Part shown: positions 10,410 through 19,581 of the stretch, piece after piece | How positions within the stretch are numbered: position 1 is the first letter of the stretch | Layout: every line of letters starts with the position of its first letter | Source of the DNA: Microbacterium festucae | Lineage (GTDB): Bacteria > Actinomycetota > Actinomycetes > Actinomycetales > Microbacteriaceae | Reading direction: 5' to 3' | Length of the DNA: 64,000 nucleotides | Assembly: GCF_025421715.1 (NCBI RefSeq) | Contig: NZ_JAOEFC010000001.1 | Coordinates: forward strand, 62,001-126,000 | The notes under the pieces: generated by a model | What the model was told of the DNA's origin: nothing | Database searches by the model: none | The model's input: the letters and a program-made list of their open reading frames with translations, nothing else | Position numbers and translations under genes: made by a program

Positions 10410-10415
10410 TAGGAT
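10410..10415 (+). promoter_or_regulatory. -10 box, leaderless promoter
   Basis: TAGGAT ends 6 bases before the ATG at 10422; the downstream gene has no Shine-Dalgarno. Confidence 0.55.
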
Positions 10416-10421
10416 CGAACC

Positions 10422-11777
10422 ATGGCCGGATTCTGGGGCAACCGTAAGAAGGAGCGCGAAGAGCTCGCCGAGAAGGATGCCGAGCTCGGCCGGCGGGCGG
10501 GGGCCGCGCTCGTGGCCACCGACGAGCGCATCCGCACCACCGCCGACGAGCTGCTCTACGCCGAGATCGAGCTGGGCGCCGACGCGACCTCCGACCTGCG
10601 CGACGCGCTGACGGCCGTGCGCGAGCACCTCGGTGAGGCGTTCCACCTCAACCAGCTCAACCACGACGAGATCCCCGACACCCCCGAAGAGCTGCGCACC
10701 CGGCACGCCCGCATCCTGCAGCTGTGCGAGTGGGCCGAGGAGCTGCTCGACGACCGCACCGAGGCGCTGGCCGCCCCCATCGAGCGCGCGCGCCGCGCTC
10801 CCGAGATCATCGCCGGGATCCGCAGCGACGTGGAGCGCCTGCGCACCCGGCTCCCCCAGCTCGAGGCCACCCTCGACCGCCTCGCCGCGCGCTACTCGGA
10901 TGAGGCGCTGCGCAAGGTCTCGGGCAACGCCGCCGAAGCGCGTCAGCTGCTGGAGTTCGCCGTGCACGGCGCCGAGGTCTCGGAGCGCCGCCGCGAAGCC
11001 GACCAGCGCGAGCAGGCCAACCTGGCCCTGGAGACCGCGATCGAGGCCGCCCGCCGGGCGGGCACGCTCATCGAGGCGGTCGACCAGTACGAGGTCGAGG
11101 CGCTGCGCGCCGAGTCGACGCTCGACGCGATCGTGCTCGACTCGCGCGAAGACCTCGCCGTCGCCAAGCAGTACGCCGCCGTCCCCGCCGTCTCCAGCGC
11201 CATGGCGGTGCTCGACCGCGAGCTCGGCAGCCTCACCCCCGCCGGTCACAAGCCCGACCCGTTCGGCGAGCTCACGCGCCTGCGCGAGGCCAACGCCGCT
11301 CTGGATGCCGCCGTCGACAAGGCCCGTGCGCGCGCCGAGCGCCCGGTGCCGCCCGAGGCGCACGTGCGTCACGCCATCGACGACGCCGACCGCCAGCTGG
11401 GCGTGGCGCGCAGCGTGATCTCGGGTCACCGCGGCTGGATCGGCGCCGACGCGCGCACGCGCCTGGCCGAGGCCGAGCGGGTGCGCCTGGAGCTGTCGAC
11501 GGTGGGGCCCTCGATCCCCGAAGACGACCGCGAGCAGGTGATGGCCCTCGCCCGCCGCTGCGGCACGCTCGCCGCCGAGGCGCTGCAGCTCGCCCAGCGC
11601 GACATCGACTCCGGACGCCCGAACGACGGCGGCTGGGGTCAGGGCGGCCCGGGCGGCTGGGGCGGCCAGCAGCAGGGCTGGGGCGGCGGCGGACGTCGCG
11701 GCGGCGGGGGCGACCTCGTCGGCGGCATCCTCGGCGGTCTCGTCATCGGCGGCCTGCTCGACGGCATGTTCGACTGA
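10422..11777 (+). CDS. Coiled-coil protein with glycine-rich hydrophobic tail
   Basis: 451-residue protein, not assigned to a named family. Residues 1-390 are overwhelmingly helical, charged and heptad-like (for example [20 protein letters not shown] and [20 protein letters not shown]), so a long coiled coil or helical bundle is expected. Residues 398-425 are a Gly/Gln/Trp-rich linker, and the end is a short glycine-zipper-like segment [20 protein letters not shown]. That tail could associate with a membrane. The layout recalls the C-terminal half of actinobacterial TPM-domain proteins, but I see no TPM domain. It is a single gene divergent from secA with its own leaderless promoter, ending at a strong terminator. 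Confidence 0.82.
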   Translation: MAGFWGNRKKEREELAEKDAELGRRAGAALVATDERIRTTADELLYAEIELGADATSDLRDALTAVREHLGEAFHLNQLNHDEIPDTPEELRTRHARILQLCEWAEELLDDRTEALAAPIERARRAPEIIAGIRSDVERLRTRLPQLEATLDRLAARYSDEALRKVSGNAAEARQLLEFAVHGAEVSERRREADQREQANLALETAIEAARRAGTLIEAVDQYEVEALRAESTLDAIVLDSREDLAVAKQYAAVPAVSSAMAVLDRELGSLTPAGHKPDPFGELTRLREANAALDAAVDKARARAERPVPPEAHVRHAIDDADRQLGVARSVISGHRGWIGADARTRLAEAERVRLELSTVGPSIPEDDREQVMALARRCGTLAAEALQLAQRDIDSGRPNDGGWGQGGPGGWGGQQQGWGGGGRRGGGGDLVGGILGGLVIGGLLDGMFD

Positions 11778-11812
11778 CCCCTCCCGACCCCGCGCTCCGA
11801 CACCGGACATGA

Positions 11813-11846
11813 CGAAGGGCGGATGCCGACCGGCATCCGCCCTTCG
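11813..11846. terminator. Bidirectional hairpin terminator
   Basis: A perfect 15-base inverted repeat, CGAAGGGCGGATGCC, with a 4-base loop, lies between the convergent coiled-coil gene and hpf. There is no long T-tract on either side, as usual in high-GC actinobacteria. Confidence 0.85.
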
Positions 11847-11856
11847 CGTGTTCAGC

Positions 11857-12519
11857 TCAGGATGCGATCTCGGCGACCGGTGAGGCCGTCGTCTCGAGCG
11901 CGATCACACCGTAGTCCCAGCCCTTGCGGCGGTAGACGACCGCCGGGTGGTCGGTGCGCACGTCGATGAACAGGAAGAAGTCGTGACCGACCAGCTCCAT
12001 GCGGTCGACCGCCTCTTCGACGGTCATCCACTCGGCGTCGAAGCTCTTCTGGCGGATGACGACCGGTGTGTAGTCCTCGTCTTCCTGCGGGTTCAGCGCC
12101 ACCGGGATCTCCCCGGTCGCCACGGCACGCAACGCCTCCACGGAGGCGGGCTGCACGTCGATGCCGGCGAGGCCGCCGCTCTCCTTGTCGAGCTTCGCCC
12201 CGCGCGGGTGGTTGCGCGCGTCGACGCGCTTGTCCTTGGCGCGCCGCAACTGCTCGGCGAGCTTGTCGACGGCGAGGTCGAGTGCCGTGAACTTGTCGCC
12301 ATCGGTGGCTTCGGCCCGCACCACGGGGCCCTTGCCGGTGACGGTGAGCTCCACCGTCTCCTCTTCGCGACTGCCGTTGTGGTACGCGCGATGAGTGACC
12401 TTGACATCCAGGCGCTGCGCGCGCGGAGCGAGGTTCTCGATCCGAACGGACTTCTCTTCAGCGACGGTGCGGAAGCGATCGGACACGCTCACTCCGACCC
12501 CGACAATGCTGGTTTCCAT
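11857..12519 (-). CDS. hpf: Long-form ribosome hibernation promoting factor
   Basis: 220-residue Hpf. The N-terminal domain (about 1-110, METSIVGVGVSVSDRFRTVA) binds the decoding region of the 30S subunit. After a charged linker the C-terminal domain (about 160-215, with RMELVGHDFFLFIDVRTDHP and VVYRRKGWDYGVI) dimerises to form 100S ribosomes. AAGGAGGT lies 5-6 bases before the ATG at 12519. A -10 box TAGCGT at 12585-12590 gives an untranslated leader of about 58 bases, unlike the many leaderless genes here, leaving room for regulation. Confidence 0.95.
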   Translation of the reverse strand: METSIVGVGVSVSDRFRTVAEEKSVRIENLAPRAQRLDVKVTHRAYHNGSREEETVELTVTGKGPVVRAEATDGDKFTALDLAVDKLAEQLRRAKDKRVDARNHPRGAKLDKESGGLAGIDVQPASVEALRAVATGEIPVALNPQEDEDYTPVVIRQKSFDAEWMTVEEAVDRMELVGHDFFLFIDVRTDHPAVVYRRKGWDYGVIALETTASPVAEIAS

Positions 12520-12584
12520 CCTGACCTCCTTGTTCCGGGTCCTCCCGGTCAAGGGCGGACCCTGAGTTCGCCTTGTCCCCTCCA

Positions 12585-12590
12585 CGCTAT
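12585..12590 (-). promoter_or_regulatory. -10 box upstream of hpf
   Basis: TAGCGT on the minus strand, about 65 bases upstream of the hpf start, separating hpf from comF transcription. Confidence 0.4.
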
Positions 12591-12608
12591 CTGTGCCGGG
12601 CATCCCTG

Positions 12609-13319
12609 TCACGCGCGACTTCCCAGGAAAACCGGATATGACGACGCCGGCAGCCGCTGCGGTGTCGCCGCCACCGTCGCCGCCCCCACCACGACCGCAC
12701 CCGCCGCCGTCAGCGCCCGCGCGGCCTCTCCGAGCGTGGCCCCGGTCGTGACGACGTCGTCGACGATGACCACCCGGATGCCGTCGGCACGGCGCCGCGC
12801 GCCGAACGCGCCGGCGAGGTTGGCTGCGCGCTCATCGCGGCCGAGCCCGCGCTGGTCGCGCGTGGTGCGCAGCGGCCGCAGGAGCGGGAGCGGGCGGCAT
12901 CCGGCGCGGCGGGCCAGCAGGTCGGCGACGACGTAGCCGCGGCGGCGCAGGGCGGCCCGGGAGCCCGGCACCGTGACCACCGCGTCCCACCCCGCCCCCG
13001 CAGACGAGGCGGAAGCCGCCGCCAGCGCCGCGGCCAGCGCGGCACCGAGGGGACGGGCGAGGGCCGTGCGACCGTCTTGCTTGAGGGCACGGAGGCTGCG
13101 TGCGCGCACCCCCTCGAACCGCAGCGCGCTGTGCACGGCCAGACCGCCCGGCAGCACGCGCCGTTCGGGCGCCGCGACCAGTGCCCCCGCGCACGGGGCG
13201 CACAGGCCCGGTCCGGGCGCGTCGCAGCCCGCGCACCATGACGGGAAGACGAGTTCGAGCGCCTCGTCGACGGCGGCGCGCCAGGCGGGTGGGAGCGGCA
13301 TGGGCCCACCCTGCGGCAT
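12609..13319 (-). CDS. comF: ComF family phosphoribosyltransferase-like protein
   Basis: 236-residue ComF-like protein. An N-terminal zinc-ribbon-like motif, PSWCAGCDAPGPGLCAPC (about 26-43), precedes a type I phosphoribosyltransferase fold with the PRPP loop VVIVDDVVTTGATLGEAARA near 181-200. In competent bacteria ComFC helps single-stranded DNA enter the recombination pathway; in actinobacteria the gene is conserved without proof of competence. A second ATG at 13301 with AGGGTGGG just upstream is an equally good start. The gene lies between hpf and lpqB as in Rv3242c. Confidence 0.88.
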   Translation of the reverse strand: MPQGGPMPLPPAWRAAVDEALELVFPSWCAGCDAPGPGLCAPCAGALVAAPERRVLPGGLAVHSALRFEGVRARSLRALKQDGRTALARPLGAALAAALAAASASSAGAGWDAVVTVPGSRAALRRRGYVVADLLARRAGCRPLPLLRPLRTTRDQRGLGRDERAANLAGAFGARRRADGIRVVIVDDVVTTGATLGEAARALTAAGAVVVGAATVAATPQRLPASSYPVFLGSRA

Positions 13320-13392
13320 CCCCCCGCGCGATGGGCGCGCCGGTCACGCATCGGTGGACGGATGCCGCCGGCTCATGCCTGGGGAGGAAGCC

Positions 13393-15084
13393 TCACTCCG
13401 GGGTGCCCTGCTGCACCGCGAGCACGTCGATGCCGTCGGTGACCTGCTGCCAGGTGGAGCCGCGCTGCACGAACAGGTTGCCCTCGTCGTCGCGCAGCCG
13501 CACCGATCCCGACTGGTTGCCGCCGGCGACCGAGGTGGTGCCCTCGCGCGCACGGATGACGCTGCCCGGGCCGCCCACCGACTGCTCGCGCACGTACCAG
13601 TCGCCGTCGCCGACGAACAGCACCGCCGTGGTCACGCTGTCGAGCCACGCCAGGCCGACGCCGTCGCCGCCCAGCACCGCCAGCGGGGTGCGCTCCCCGC
13701 TCAGCGCGGCGGGCTCGCCGTCGTCGCCGCGGATGATCGAGGCGATCCACACGGCCGGCTGCGTGCCGTCGCGCACGATCGCGGCGATGCGCGTGCCGTC
13801 GCGCGAGACGCGCAGCGCGCTGATGCGCGTGGCGCCGGCCCACGCCCCGGTGAGCTCGTACGCGGTGCCGTCGGGCGCGTAGGCGATGAGCGCGTCGGGG
13901 TCGTCTTCGGGCACGACGTAGATGTAGCCGGAGGGGTCGATGGAGGGCGCGATGACGCCCGGCCGCTGATCGATGACGGCGACCGTCCCGGTGGCGGTGA
14001 CCCGGGCGATCTCACCGCCCGTGGTGCGCACGGCGGCGGTGGTGCGATCTGCCGACACCTCGACGGCCTGCGGGTCGGTGGACACGACGGCATCCGACAG
14101 CCCCGGGATCGGGGTGATCTCGTCGCCGGAGAGGAAGCCGAAGCGCCCCTCGGAGGCCACCAGGGTGCGCGCGTCGATGCGGGTGTCGCGCACGCCCACC
14201 GGCGAGGCCGCCAGCTCCTGCCCGTCGACGAGCATCTCCACGTCCATGACCCCGGCGGTGGCCAGGCTGCTCTCCAGCTGGGTCTGCATCAGATCGAGCG
14301 TGCGCTGGTCGAGGGAGCGCGCGCTGCTGCGCAGCGCGACCTGTGCGACGCCCTGCTGCAGCGGCACCGAGCGCTGGGCGAGCCCGGCGTTCTCGGTGAA
14401 CGCGGAGCGCACCGCCGAGGCCAGCCACGGGCTGGGGGTGCCCTCGACGAGGGCTTCGGTGATGCGGGTGGCCGCCGTCTCGAACGGGAACCACCGCTGG
14501 TCGGGGACGAGGTAGCTCCACGTCGGATCGAAGTAGGTGAGCGAGTAGGGCCGGAAGACGCTCTGGAAGCGGGTGCGGTCGAGCACGATGCCGTCGGGGG
14601 CCTGCACGATGCGCCACTCGCCGTCGGACTGCTGCTCGAGGCGGTAGGTGAGCTCGGTGCGCCCCGCGCTGTCGGAGACGACGTAGGCGCCGGTCTCGTC
14701 GACGGTGGCCTCGGGCACGACGGTGACGACGATCTCGTCATCGGAGACGGCGGTGACCGCCCGGTCGCCGGGGCCGTAGACGGTCACCGAGGCGCTCGGC
14801 TTCCACACCTCGCGGAAGTCGTCGCTGAGGAACTGCTGCGCCGTCTGCCAGTCGCCGCGGGGGCCGGAACCGGCGGCGATGAAGCCCTCGACGACCTGCT
14901 GCGGGGTCATGCCCTCGGTCGGCCCGTCGGGCACATACGCGAAGGGCAGGTCGCCGCCCGCGTCGCCGGCGGCCTGGCCGATGCGCACCGGTCCCGAGGT
15001 GGGCAAGCCCGCGCACGCGGTGAGCGCGAGGATCAGCACCGCGGCGAGCGCGGTGAGGATGCGGCGGGTCGGTCGGTCGGACAT
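13393..15084 (-). CDS. lpqB: Lipoprotein LpqB, accessory to MtrB
   Basis: 563-residue exported lipoprotein. The signal peptide MSDRPTRRILTALAAVLIL ends in a lipobox LTAC with the modified cysteine near residue 24. A GerMN-like region (about 190-300) and a beta-propeller C-terminal half (about 320-560) follow. In mycobacteria LpqB contacts the extracellular domain of MtrB and modulates MtrA phosphorylation. Its ATG shares one base with the mtrB stop (TGATG at 15084-15086), so the two are translationally coupled. Confidence 0.95.
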   Translation of the reverse strand: MSDRPTRRILTALAAVLILALTACAGLPTSGPVRIGQAAGDAGGDLPFAYVPDGPTEGMTPQQVVEGFIAAGSGPRGDWQTAQQFLSDDFREVWKPSASVTVYGPGDRAVTAVSDDEIVVTVVPEATVDETGAYVVSDSAGRTELTYRLEQQSDGEWRIVQAPDGIVLDRTRFQSVFRPYSLTYFDPTWSYLVPDQRWFPFETAATRITEALVEGTPSPWLASAVRSAFTENAGLAQRSVPLQQGVAQVALRSSARSLDQRTLDLMQTQLESSLATAGVMDVEMLVDGQELAASPVGVRDTRIDARTLVASEGRFGFLSGDEITPIPGLSDAVVSTDPQAVEVSADRTTAAVRTTGGEIARVTATGTVAVIDQRPGVIAPSIDPSGYIYVVPEDDPDALIAYAPDGTAYELTGAWAGATRISALRVSRDGTRIAAIVRDGTQPAVWIASIIRGDDGEPAALSGERTPLAVLGGDGVGLAWLDSVTTAVLFVGDGDWYVREQSVGGPGSVIRAREGTTSVAGGNQSGSVRLRDDEGNLFVQRGSTWQQVTDGIDVLAVQQGTPE

Positions 15085-16751
15085 CAGCGGCCTCTCCGTT
15101 GCGCGCCGGGCACCTCGATGGGCTGGGTGAGCCCGAGGTGCTCGAGGGGAGCGCCGTCGTCGCCCGGGTCGAGCGGGATGGGGCTGGCGCCGTCGAGCGG
15201 CTGCCCGCGCCGGGGCAGGGTGAGCACGAAGTTCGTGCCACGGCCGAGCTCCGACCACACCCCCAGGGTGCCCCCGTGCAGCTTCGCGTCGCCGAGCGCG
15301 ATCGACAGGCCGAGGCCGGTGCCGCCGATCGTGCGCTTGCGCGACGGGTCGGCCCGCCAGAACCGGTCGAAGACCCGCTCGGCATCCTCGGGGCTCATGC
15401 CGAGCCCGAAGTCGCGCACACCCAGCGCGACGGCGCGCTGGTCGCTGTCGACGGTGACCACGATGGGCCGGCCCTCGCCGTGCTCGATCGCGTTGCCGAG
15501 CAGGTTGCGCACCACCCGGCGCACGCGCCGCGGATCCATGTCGACCGGGGAATACCCGCCGGGAGCCACGACCCGCACGTCGCTGCCGTGCTGCTCGGCC
15601 AGCTGCGCCATCGATTCGACGACGTCTTCGGCGAGCTGGGCGAGGCTCGTGGCCTCCAGCTCGAGCTGCACCGAGCCGGCGTCGTAACGGCTGATCTCCA
15701 GCAGGTCGCCCAGCAGCGTCTCGAAGCGCTGCACCTGGGCGTGGAGGAGCTCGGCGGTGCGCGCCGTGGTGGGGTCGAACTCGTCGCGCTGGTCGTTGAG
15801 CATGTCGGAGGCCAGGCGGATCGTCGTGAGCGGGGTGCGCAGCTCGTGCGACACGTCGGAGACGAACCGCTGCTGCACGAGAGACAGATCGGCGAGCTCC
15901 TTGATCTGGCTCTCGATGCTGTCGGCCATGGCGTTGAACGAGCGCCCCAGCGTCGCGAACTCGTCTTCACCCATCACCGGCAGGCGCACGCCCAGGTCGC
16001 CGCCGGCGAGCTTCGCGCTCGTCTCGGCGGCCTGCGCGATCGGCACCGTCACCGAGCGCAGCACCACCCACGAGATCGCACCGATGAGCACGACCAGCGC
16101 GATGCCGACGCCCCACAGGGTCACCTGCACGAAGCCGAGCGTGGCCGCCTCCCCCGACATGTCGTAGGCGAAGTAGAGCTCGTACGCACCCGCCTCGGGC
16201 ACCTGCAGCTGCTGGCCCACGACGATGCCGGGGATCACCCGTCCGTCGTCGCCGGGCAGCCCGATCGACTGCCACCACTGCTGGTCGGGCGTGGCCTGCA
16301 CGCTGCGGTGCAGCTCGGGCGAGATCATCTCCGCCGTGAGCGATCCCCGCTGGAAGTCCTGCGGGGCGAGGGCGGAGGGCTCGGAGGAGATGCGGGAGAC
16401 GACCATCATGTCGGTGCCCGCCTGCCGCGAGACGACGTCGCGCAGGTCGTTCATGAGGTTCTGCAGCACGTTCGCGTCGCCCTCGACGACGGCGGCGTCC
16501 ATCTTCTCCTGCGCGGCCTGCGTGGCACGCCCCGCGGCGGCCTCGGCCTGCCGCACCCGGGAGTCGAACAGGTCGTTCTGGATCGCCAGGGCCATCCACA
16601 CCAGCGCCACCATGATCGTCAGCGCCGTGAGGCCCAGGGTCACCGCGAGCGTGCGGAAGCGCAGCGACCGGCGCCACGACTCGATCAGCCGGTCAGGCCA
16701 GGTGCGCCAATCGCGCCACAGCGCCCACCGGGCGGCGCGCGAGACCGCCAT
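15084..16751 (-). CDS. mtrB: Sensor histidine kinase MtrB
   Basis: 555-residue membrane kinase. Membrane segments at about 35-57 and 205-228 bracket an extracellular sensor domain, then a HAMP linker. The phosphorylated histidine is near residue 302 in FVSDVSHELRTPLTTIRLAS, and the ATPase boxes include VVRNLLGNAIEHGEG (N box) and the G boxes FGLGMSPEDAERVFDRFWR and GGTGLGLSIALGDA. It phosphorylates MtrA; the pair controls cell-wall and division genes in actinobacteria. It lies 6 bases downstream of mtrA and overlaps lpqB, forming a three-gene operon. Confidence 0.96.
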   Translation of the reverse strand: MAVSRAARWALWRDWRTWPDRLIESWRRSLRFRTLAVTLGLTALTIMVALVWMALAIQNDLFDSRVRQAEAAAGRATQAAQEKMDAAVVEGDANVLQNLMNDLRDVVSRQAGTDMMVVSRISSEPSALAPQDFQRGSLTAEMISPELHRSVQATPDQQWWQSIGLPGDDGRVIPGIVVGQQLQVPEAGAYELYFAYDMSGEAATLGFVQVTLWGVGIALVVLIGAISWVVLRSVTVPIAQAAETSAKLAGGDLGVRLPVMGEDEFATLGRSFNAMADSIESQIKELADLSLVQQRFVSDVSHELRTPLTTIRLASDMLNDQRDEFDPTTARTAELLHAQVQRFETLLGDLLEISRYDAGSVQLELEATSLAQLAEDVVESMAQLAEQHGSDVRVVAPGGYSPVDMDPRRVRRVVRNLLGNAIEHGEGRPIVVTVDSDQRAVALGVRDFGLGMSPEDAERVFDRFWRADPSRKRTIGGTGLGLSIALGDAKLHGGTLGVWSELGRGTNFVLTLPRRGQPLDGASPIPLDPGDDGAPLEHLGLTQPIEVPGAQRRGR

Positions 16752-16757
16752 CGGCGA

Positions 16758-17447
16758 TCACACCACCGCGCCGGCGCGGTAGCCCACGCCGCGCACGGTG
16801 GTCACGATGCGCGGGTTGTCGGGGTCGAGCTCGACCTTGGCGCGCAGCCGCTGCACATGCACGTTCACGAGGCGGGTGTCGGCCTTGTAGTGGTAGCCCC
16901 ACACCTGCTCGAGCAGCATCTCCCGCGAGAAGACCTGCTGCGGCTTGGAGGCCAGTGCCACGAGCAGTTCGAACTCGAGCGGAGTGAGGGCGATGACGCT
17001 GTCGCCGCGGCGCACTTCGTGGGCGGAGACGTCGACGGTGAGGTCGCCGATGCGCAGCGACTCGTCGGGGGCCTGCGCGGCCGGGCGCAGCCGCGTGCGG
17101 ATGCGGGCGACGAGCTCCTTCGGGTTGAAGGGCTTGACGATGTAGTCGTCGGCGCCCGACTCGAGCCCGCGCACGACGTCGGCGGTATCGGTGCGGGCGG
17201 TGAGCATGATGATGGGCACGCCGGACTCGGCGCGGATGCGGGTGCAGATCTCGATGCCGTCCAGCCCGGGCAGCATGAGATCGAGCAGCACCAGTTCGGG
17301 CCGTTCGCTGCGCCAGATGTCGACGGCGATCGCACCATCCGCGCAGAACACCGGTTCGAAGCCCTCGGTGCGCAGCACGATGCCGATCATCTCGGCCAGG
17401 GCGGTGTCGTCATCGACGACCAGGATGCGGGATGCCATGGAACCCAT
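16758..17447 (-). CDS. mtrA: Response regulator MtrA (OmpR/PhoB family)
   Basis: 229-residue regulator. The receiver domain (about 8-118) has the acidic pocket VVDDD and phospho-acceptor Asp56 in LVLLDLMLPGLDG, conserved Thr and Lys in MLTARTDTADV and DDYIVKPF. The winged-helix DNA-binding domain (130-226) carries ALTPLEFELLVALASKPQQV and DTRLVNVHVQRLRAKVE. GAAGGA stands 5 bases before the ATG at 17447; an in-frame ATG at 17438 would remove three residues. A DnaA-box-like TTGTCCACA lies 41 bases upstream (17488-17496). Confidence 0.97.
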   Translation of the reverse strand: MGSMASRILVVDDDTALAEMIGIVLRTEGFEPVFCADGAIAVDIWRSERPELVLLDLMLPGLDGIEICTRIRAESGVPIIMLTARTDTADVVRGLESGADDYIVKPFNPKELVARIRTRLRPAAQAPDESLRIGDLTVDVSAHEVRRGDSVIALTPLEFELLVALASKPQQVFSREMLLEQVWGYHYKADTRLVNVHVQRLRAKVELDPDNPRIVTTVRGVGYRAGAVV

Positions 17448-17487
17448 ACGTCCTTCGGGTACTCAGGGGCGCCGGACGAGGCGCACC

Positions 17488-17496
17488 TTGTCCACA
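17488..17496 (+). promoter_or_regulatory. DnaA box (TTGTCCACA) in the mtrA upstream region
   Basis: Matches the actinobacterial DnaA-box 9-mer in the 134-base divergent gap between mtrA and the next operon. MtrA is known in mycobacteria to act at the origin, so a DnaA link to mtrA is attractive but unproven. Confidence 0.4.
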
Positions 17497-17581
17497 GTAA
17501 CGGACAGGGCTGTGCGCATGCCCGGTGGACGGGCCGTATGCCACGATAGGACCACCCGCGATGACCGTCCGAGGAGGCCGC

Positions 17582-18931
17582 TTGACCCCCTATCCGACGT
17601 GGACACCTGCGTCCCGTCCGGGCATCGTGCCGCTGCAGCCCCTCGGTTTCGGCACCATCCTGGGTCGTTCCTTCACCGCGCTGCGCCACAATCCGCGCGT
17701 GCTGCTGGGCTTCGCGATGGGCGTGCAGATGCTGGCGGTGCTGGTCGTGGCCGGCGCGACCTTCGGGCTCGGCGTGCTCACCTTCTCTCGCCTGGCCACG
17801 CTCACCCCCGGCTCCGACGACTTCGAGGCCGTCATGATCGGGTCGACGGCGCTGATGATCGGGATCGGGGTGGTGCTCTCCGCCGGGGCCACCGCGCTGA
17901 CGGTCGTGGTGCAGGGCGTGGTGGTGCTGGAGGTGACCCACGCCGTGGTCGCCGAGAAGCTCACCGTGCGGCTGTTGTGGCGCCGTGTGCGCCCCGTGGT
18001 CTGGCGCCTGGTCGGCTATTCGCTGCTGCTGCTCCTCGTGATCGCCGTCGTCGCCGCGGCCGCCGGCGCCGCCCTGGTCGCGCTCAGCTTCGCCCTCGGC
18101 CCGGTCGCGATCGTGCCGGTGCTGCTGGTGGTGATCGCCTCCGTCCCGCTGTGGCTGTGGCTGAGCACCAAGCTCATGCTGGTGCCGGCGATCATCGTCG
18201 TCGAGCGCGCCACCGTCCGCGGGGCGATCGCGCGGTCGTGGACCCTCATCCGCGGCCGCTTCTGGGTGGGACTCGGGGTGACGGTGATCGTCTCGGCCGT
18301 GTTCGGCGTGCTGGCCCAGGTGGTGAGCATCCCGCTGACGTTCGCCTCGCTCGGCATCAGCACGACGCTCTCCCCCACCGGCGACCCCGAGGTGGGCGCC
18401 ACCGTCGCGATCCTCGTCGTCACGCTCCTCACCTACGCGCTCACCTTCGTCATCCAGTCGATCTCGCTGGTCGTGCTCGCCACGGCCACCACGCTGGTCT
18501 ACGTCGACTGCCGGATGCGGCACGAAGGCCTCGACCTCGATCTGCTCGCCTACGTCGAGCAGCGCGATGCGGGCCGGCTCGACCTTCCCGACCCCTATCG
18601 GGTGCACGTCGGCCGTGCCCTCCCCCGGTGGGCACCGCCCACCGCATGGGCACCCCCGGGCGGAGCCGTCCCGCAGGGCGGAGCCTTCCCGCAGGGCGGA
18701 GCCTTCCCGCAGGGCGGAGCCTTCCCGCCGGCGCCGGTGGTCGGCCGCGCGCCCGTCCCCGTCGGCGCCCCACCGCCGGCCGCCGCACCCGCCGCACCGG
18801 CCGCGCCACCGGCCGCAAGCCCCGAGTCGACCCCGGCGGCCCCGCCGACAGCACCCGAGACAGCCCCGCCGAGCGCCGCACCCAGCGCCACGCAGTGGAC
18901 CGCGCCGGGAGCGCCCGCGGAGCGCTCGTGA
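17582..18931 (+). CDS. Multi-pass membrane protein (GPDP membrane-domain-like) with Pro/Gly tail
   Basis: 449-residue protein. After a short cytosolic start (PLGFGTILGRSFTALRHNPR) come about six membrane segments between 40 and 310, resembling the membrane domain found N-terminal to some glycerophosphodiester phosphodiesterases; no phosphodiesterase domain follows. Residues 355-449 are a Pro/Ala/Thr-rich tail containing four PQGGAF-type hexapeptides. The TTG start is preferred because GAGGAGG sits 4 bases upstream; an ATG at 17561, 8 bases after a TAGGAC -10 box (17547-17552), is the alternative. It is the first gene of a five-gene overlapping operon; function unknown. Confidence 0.8.
   Translation: MTPYPTWTPASRPGIVPLQPLGFGTILGRSFTALRHNPRVLLGFAMGVQMLAVLVVAGATFGLGVLTFSRLATLTPGSDDFEAVMIGSTALMIGIGVVLSAGATALTVVVQGVVVLEVTHAVVAEKLTVRLLWRRVRPVVWRLVGYSLLLLLVIAVVAAAAGAALVALSFALGPVAIVPVLLVVIASVPLWLWLSTKLMLVPAIIVVERATVRGAIARSWTLIRGRFWVGLGVTVIVSAVFGVLAQVVSIPLTFASLGISTTLSPTGDPEVGATVAILVVTLLTYALTFVIQSISLVVLATATTLVYVDCRMRHEGLDLDLLAYVEQRDAGRLDLPDPYRVHVGRALPRWAPPTAWAPPGGAVPQGGAFPQGGAFPQGGAFPPAPVVGRAPVPVGAPPPAAAPAAPAAPPAASPESTPAAPPTAPETAPPSAAPSATQWTAPGAPAERS
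18658..18729 (+). repeat. 18-bp in-gene tandem repeat, four copies
   Basis: Units start at 18658, 18676, 18694 and 18712 with core GGGCGGAGCCTTCCCGCA, encoding the hexapeptide PQGGAF in the proline-rich tail of the membrane protein. It is a likely site of length variation between strains. Confidence 0.9.
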
Positions 18932-19581
18932 TCTCACGCCTGGCGGCACTGCCGCTGATCCCCGACGCCGACGAGGCGCGCTCGCTGGCCGAGCAGGAGC
19001 TCGCCGACCCGGTCTACCGCGCCGCCGAGCCGACCTGGTTCGACCGTGCGGCACAGGCGGTGCTCGACTTCGTGGTGTCGCTGTTCTCCGGCGACATCAC
19101 AGCCGGAGCGGGCGCGGCCCTGGCCGTCGGGGCCATCGTGCTGGTGGGCGCGCTGCTCGTCGTCGCCCTGGTGATCTGGGGGCGCCCGCGCCGCGCGGTG
19201 CGCTCGCGCGCGAGCGCCGACCTGTTCGGCGAACCCGAGGGCCGCTCCGCCGGCGAGCTGCGTCGCGCCGCGGCATCCGCGGCCTCGGCCCGGCAATGGG
19301 AGGAGGCCATGGTGCTGCGCCTGCGTGCGATCGCCCGGGCCCTGGCCGAACGCGTGGTGGTCGAACCGGCACCGGGAGCGACCGTGCACGCCTTCGCCCG
19401 CGAGGCCGGCGCCGTCTTCCCCGCCGAGGCCACCGCCCTGGCCGAAGCCGCCGACCTGTTCGACGACGTGCGCTACCTCCGCCGCCCGGGGACGCCCGCC
19501 GGGTACGCATCGCTGACCGCGCTCGATGAGCGCCTCGCCGCCGCCCGCCCCCGGACGACACCCGTCGAGGCGGGCGCATGA
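18928..19581 (+). CDS. DUF4129 domain protein
   Basis: 217-residue protein with one membrane segment at about 57-80 (AGAALAVGAIVLVGALLVVA) and a cytosolic C-terminal DUF4129 helical domain (about 105-205, with AASARQWEEAMVLRLRAIAR and SLTALDERLAAAR). DUF4129 proteins travel with MoxR and DUF58 genes and are thought to join a membrane-bound stress or maturation assembly. The GTG start overlaps the preceding stop by 4 bases (GTGA), and its stop overlaps the next ATG likewise. Confidence 0.88.
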   Translation: MISRLAALPLIPDADEARSLAEQELADPVYRAAEPTWFDRAAQAVLDFVVSLFSGDITAGAGAALAVGAIVLVGALLVVALVIWGRPRRAVRSRASADLFGEPEGRSAGELRRAAASAASARQWEEAMVLRLRAIARALAERVVVEPAPGATVHAFAREAGAVFPAEATALAEAADLFDDVRYLRRPGTPAGYASLTALDERLAAARPRTTPVEAGA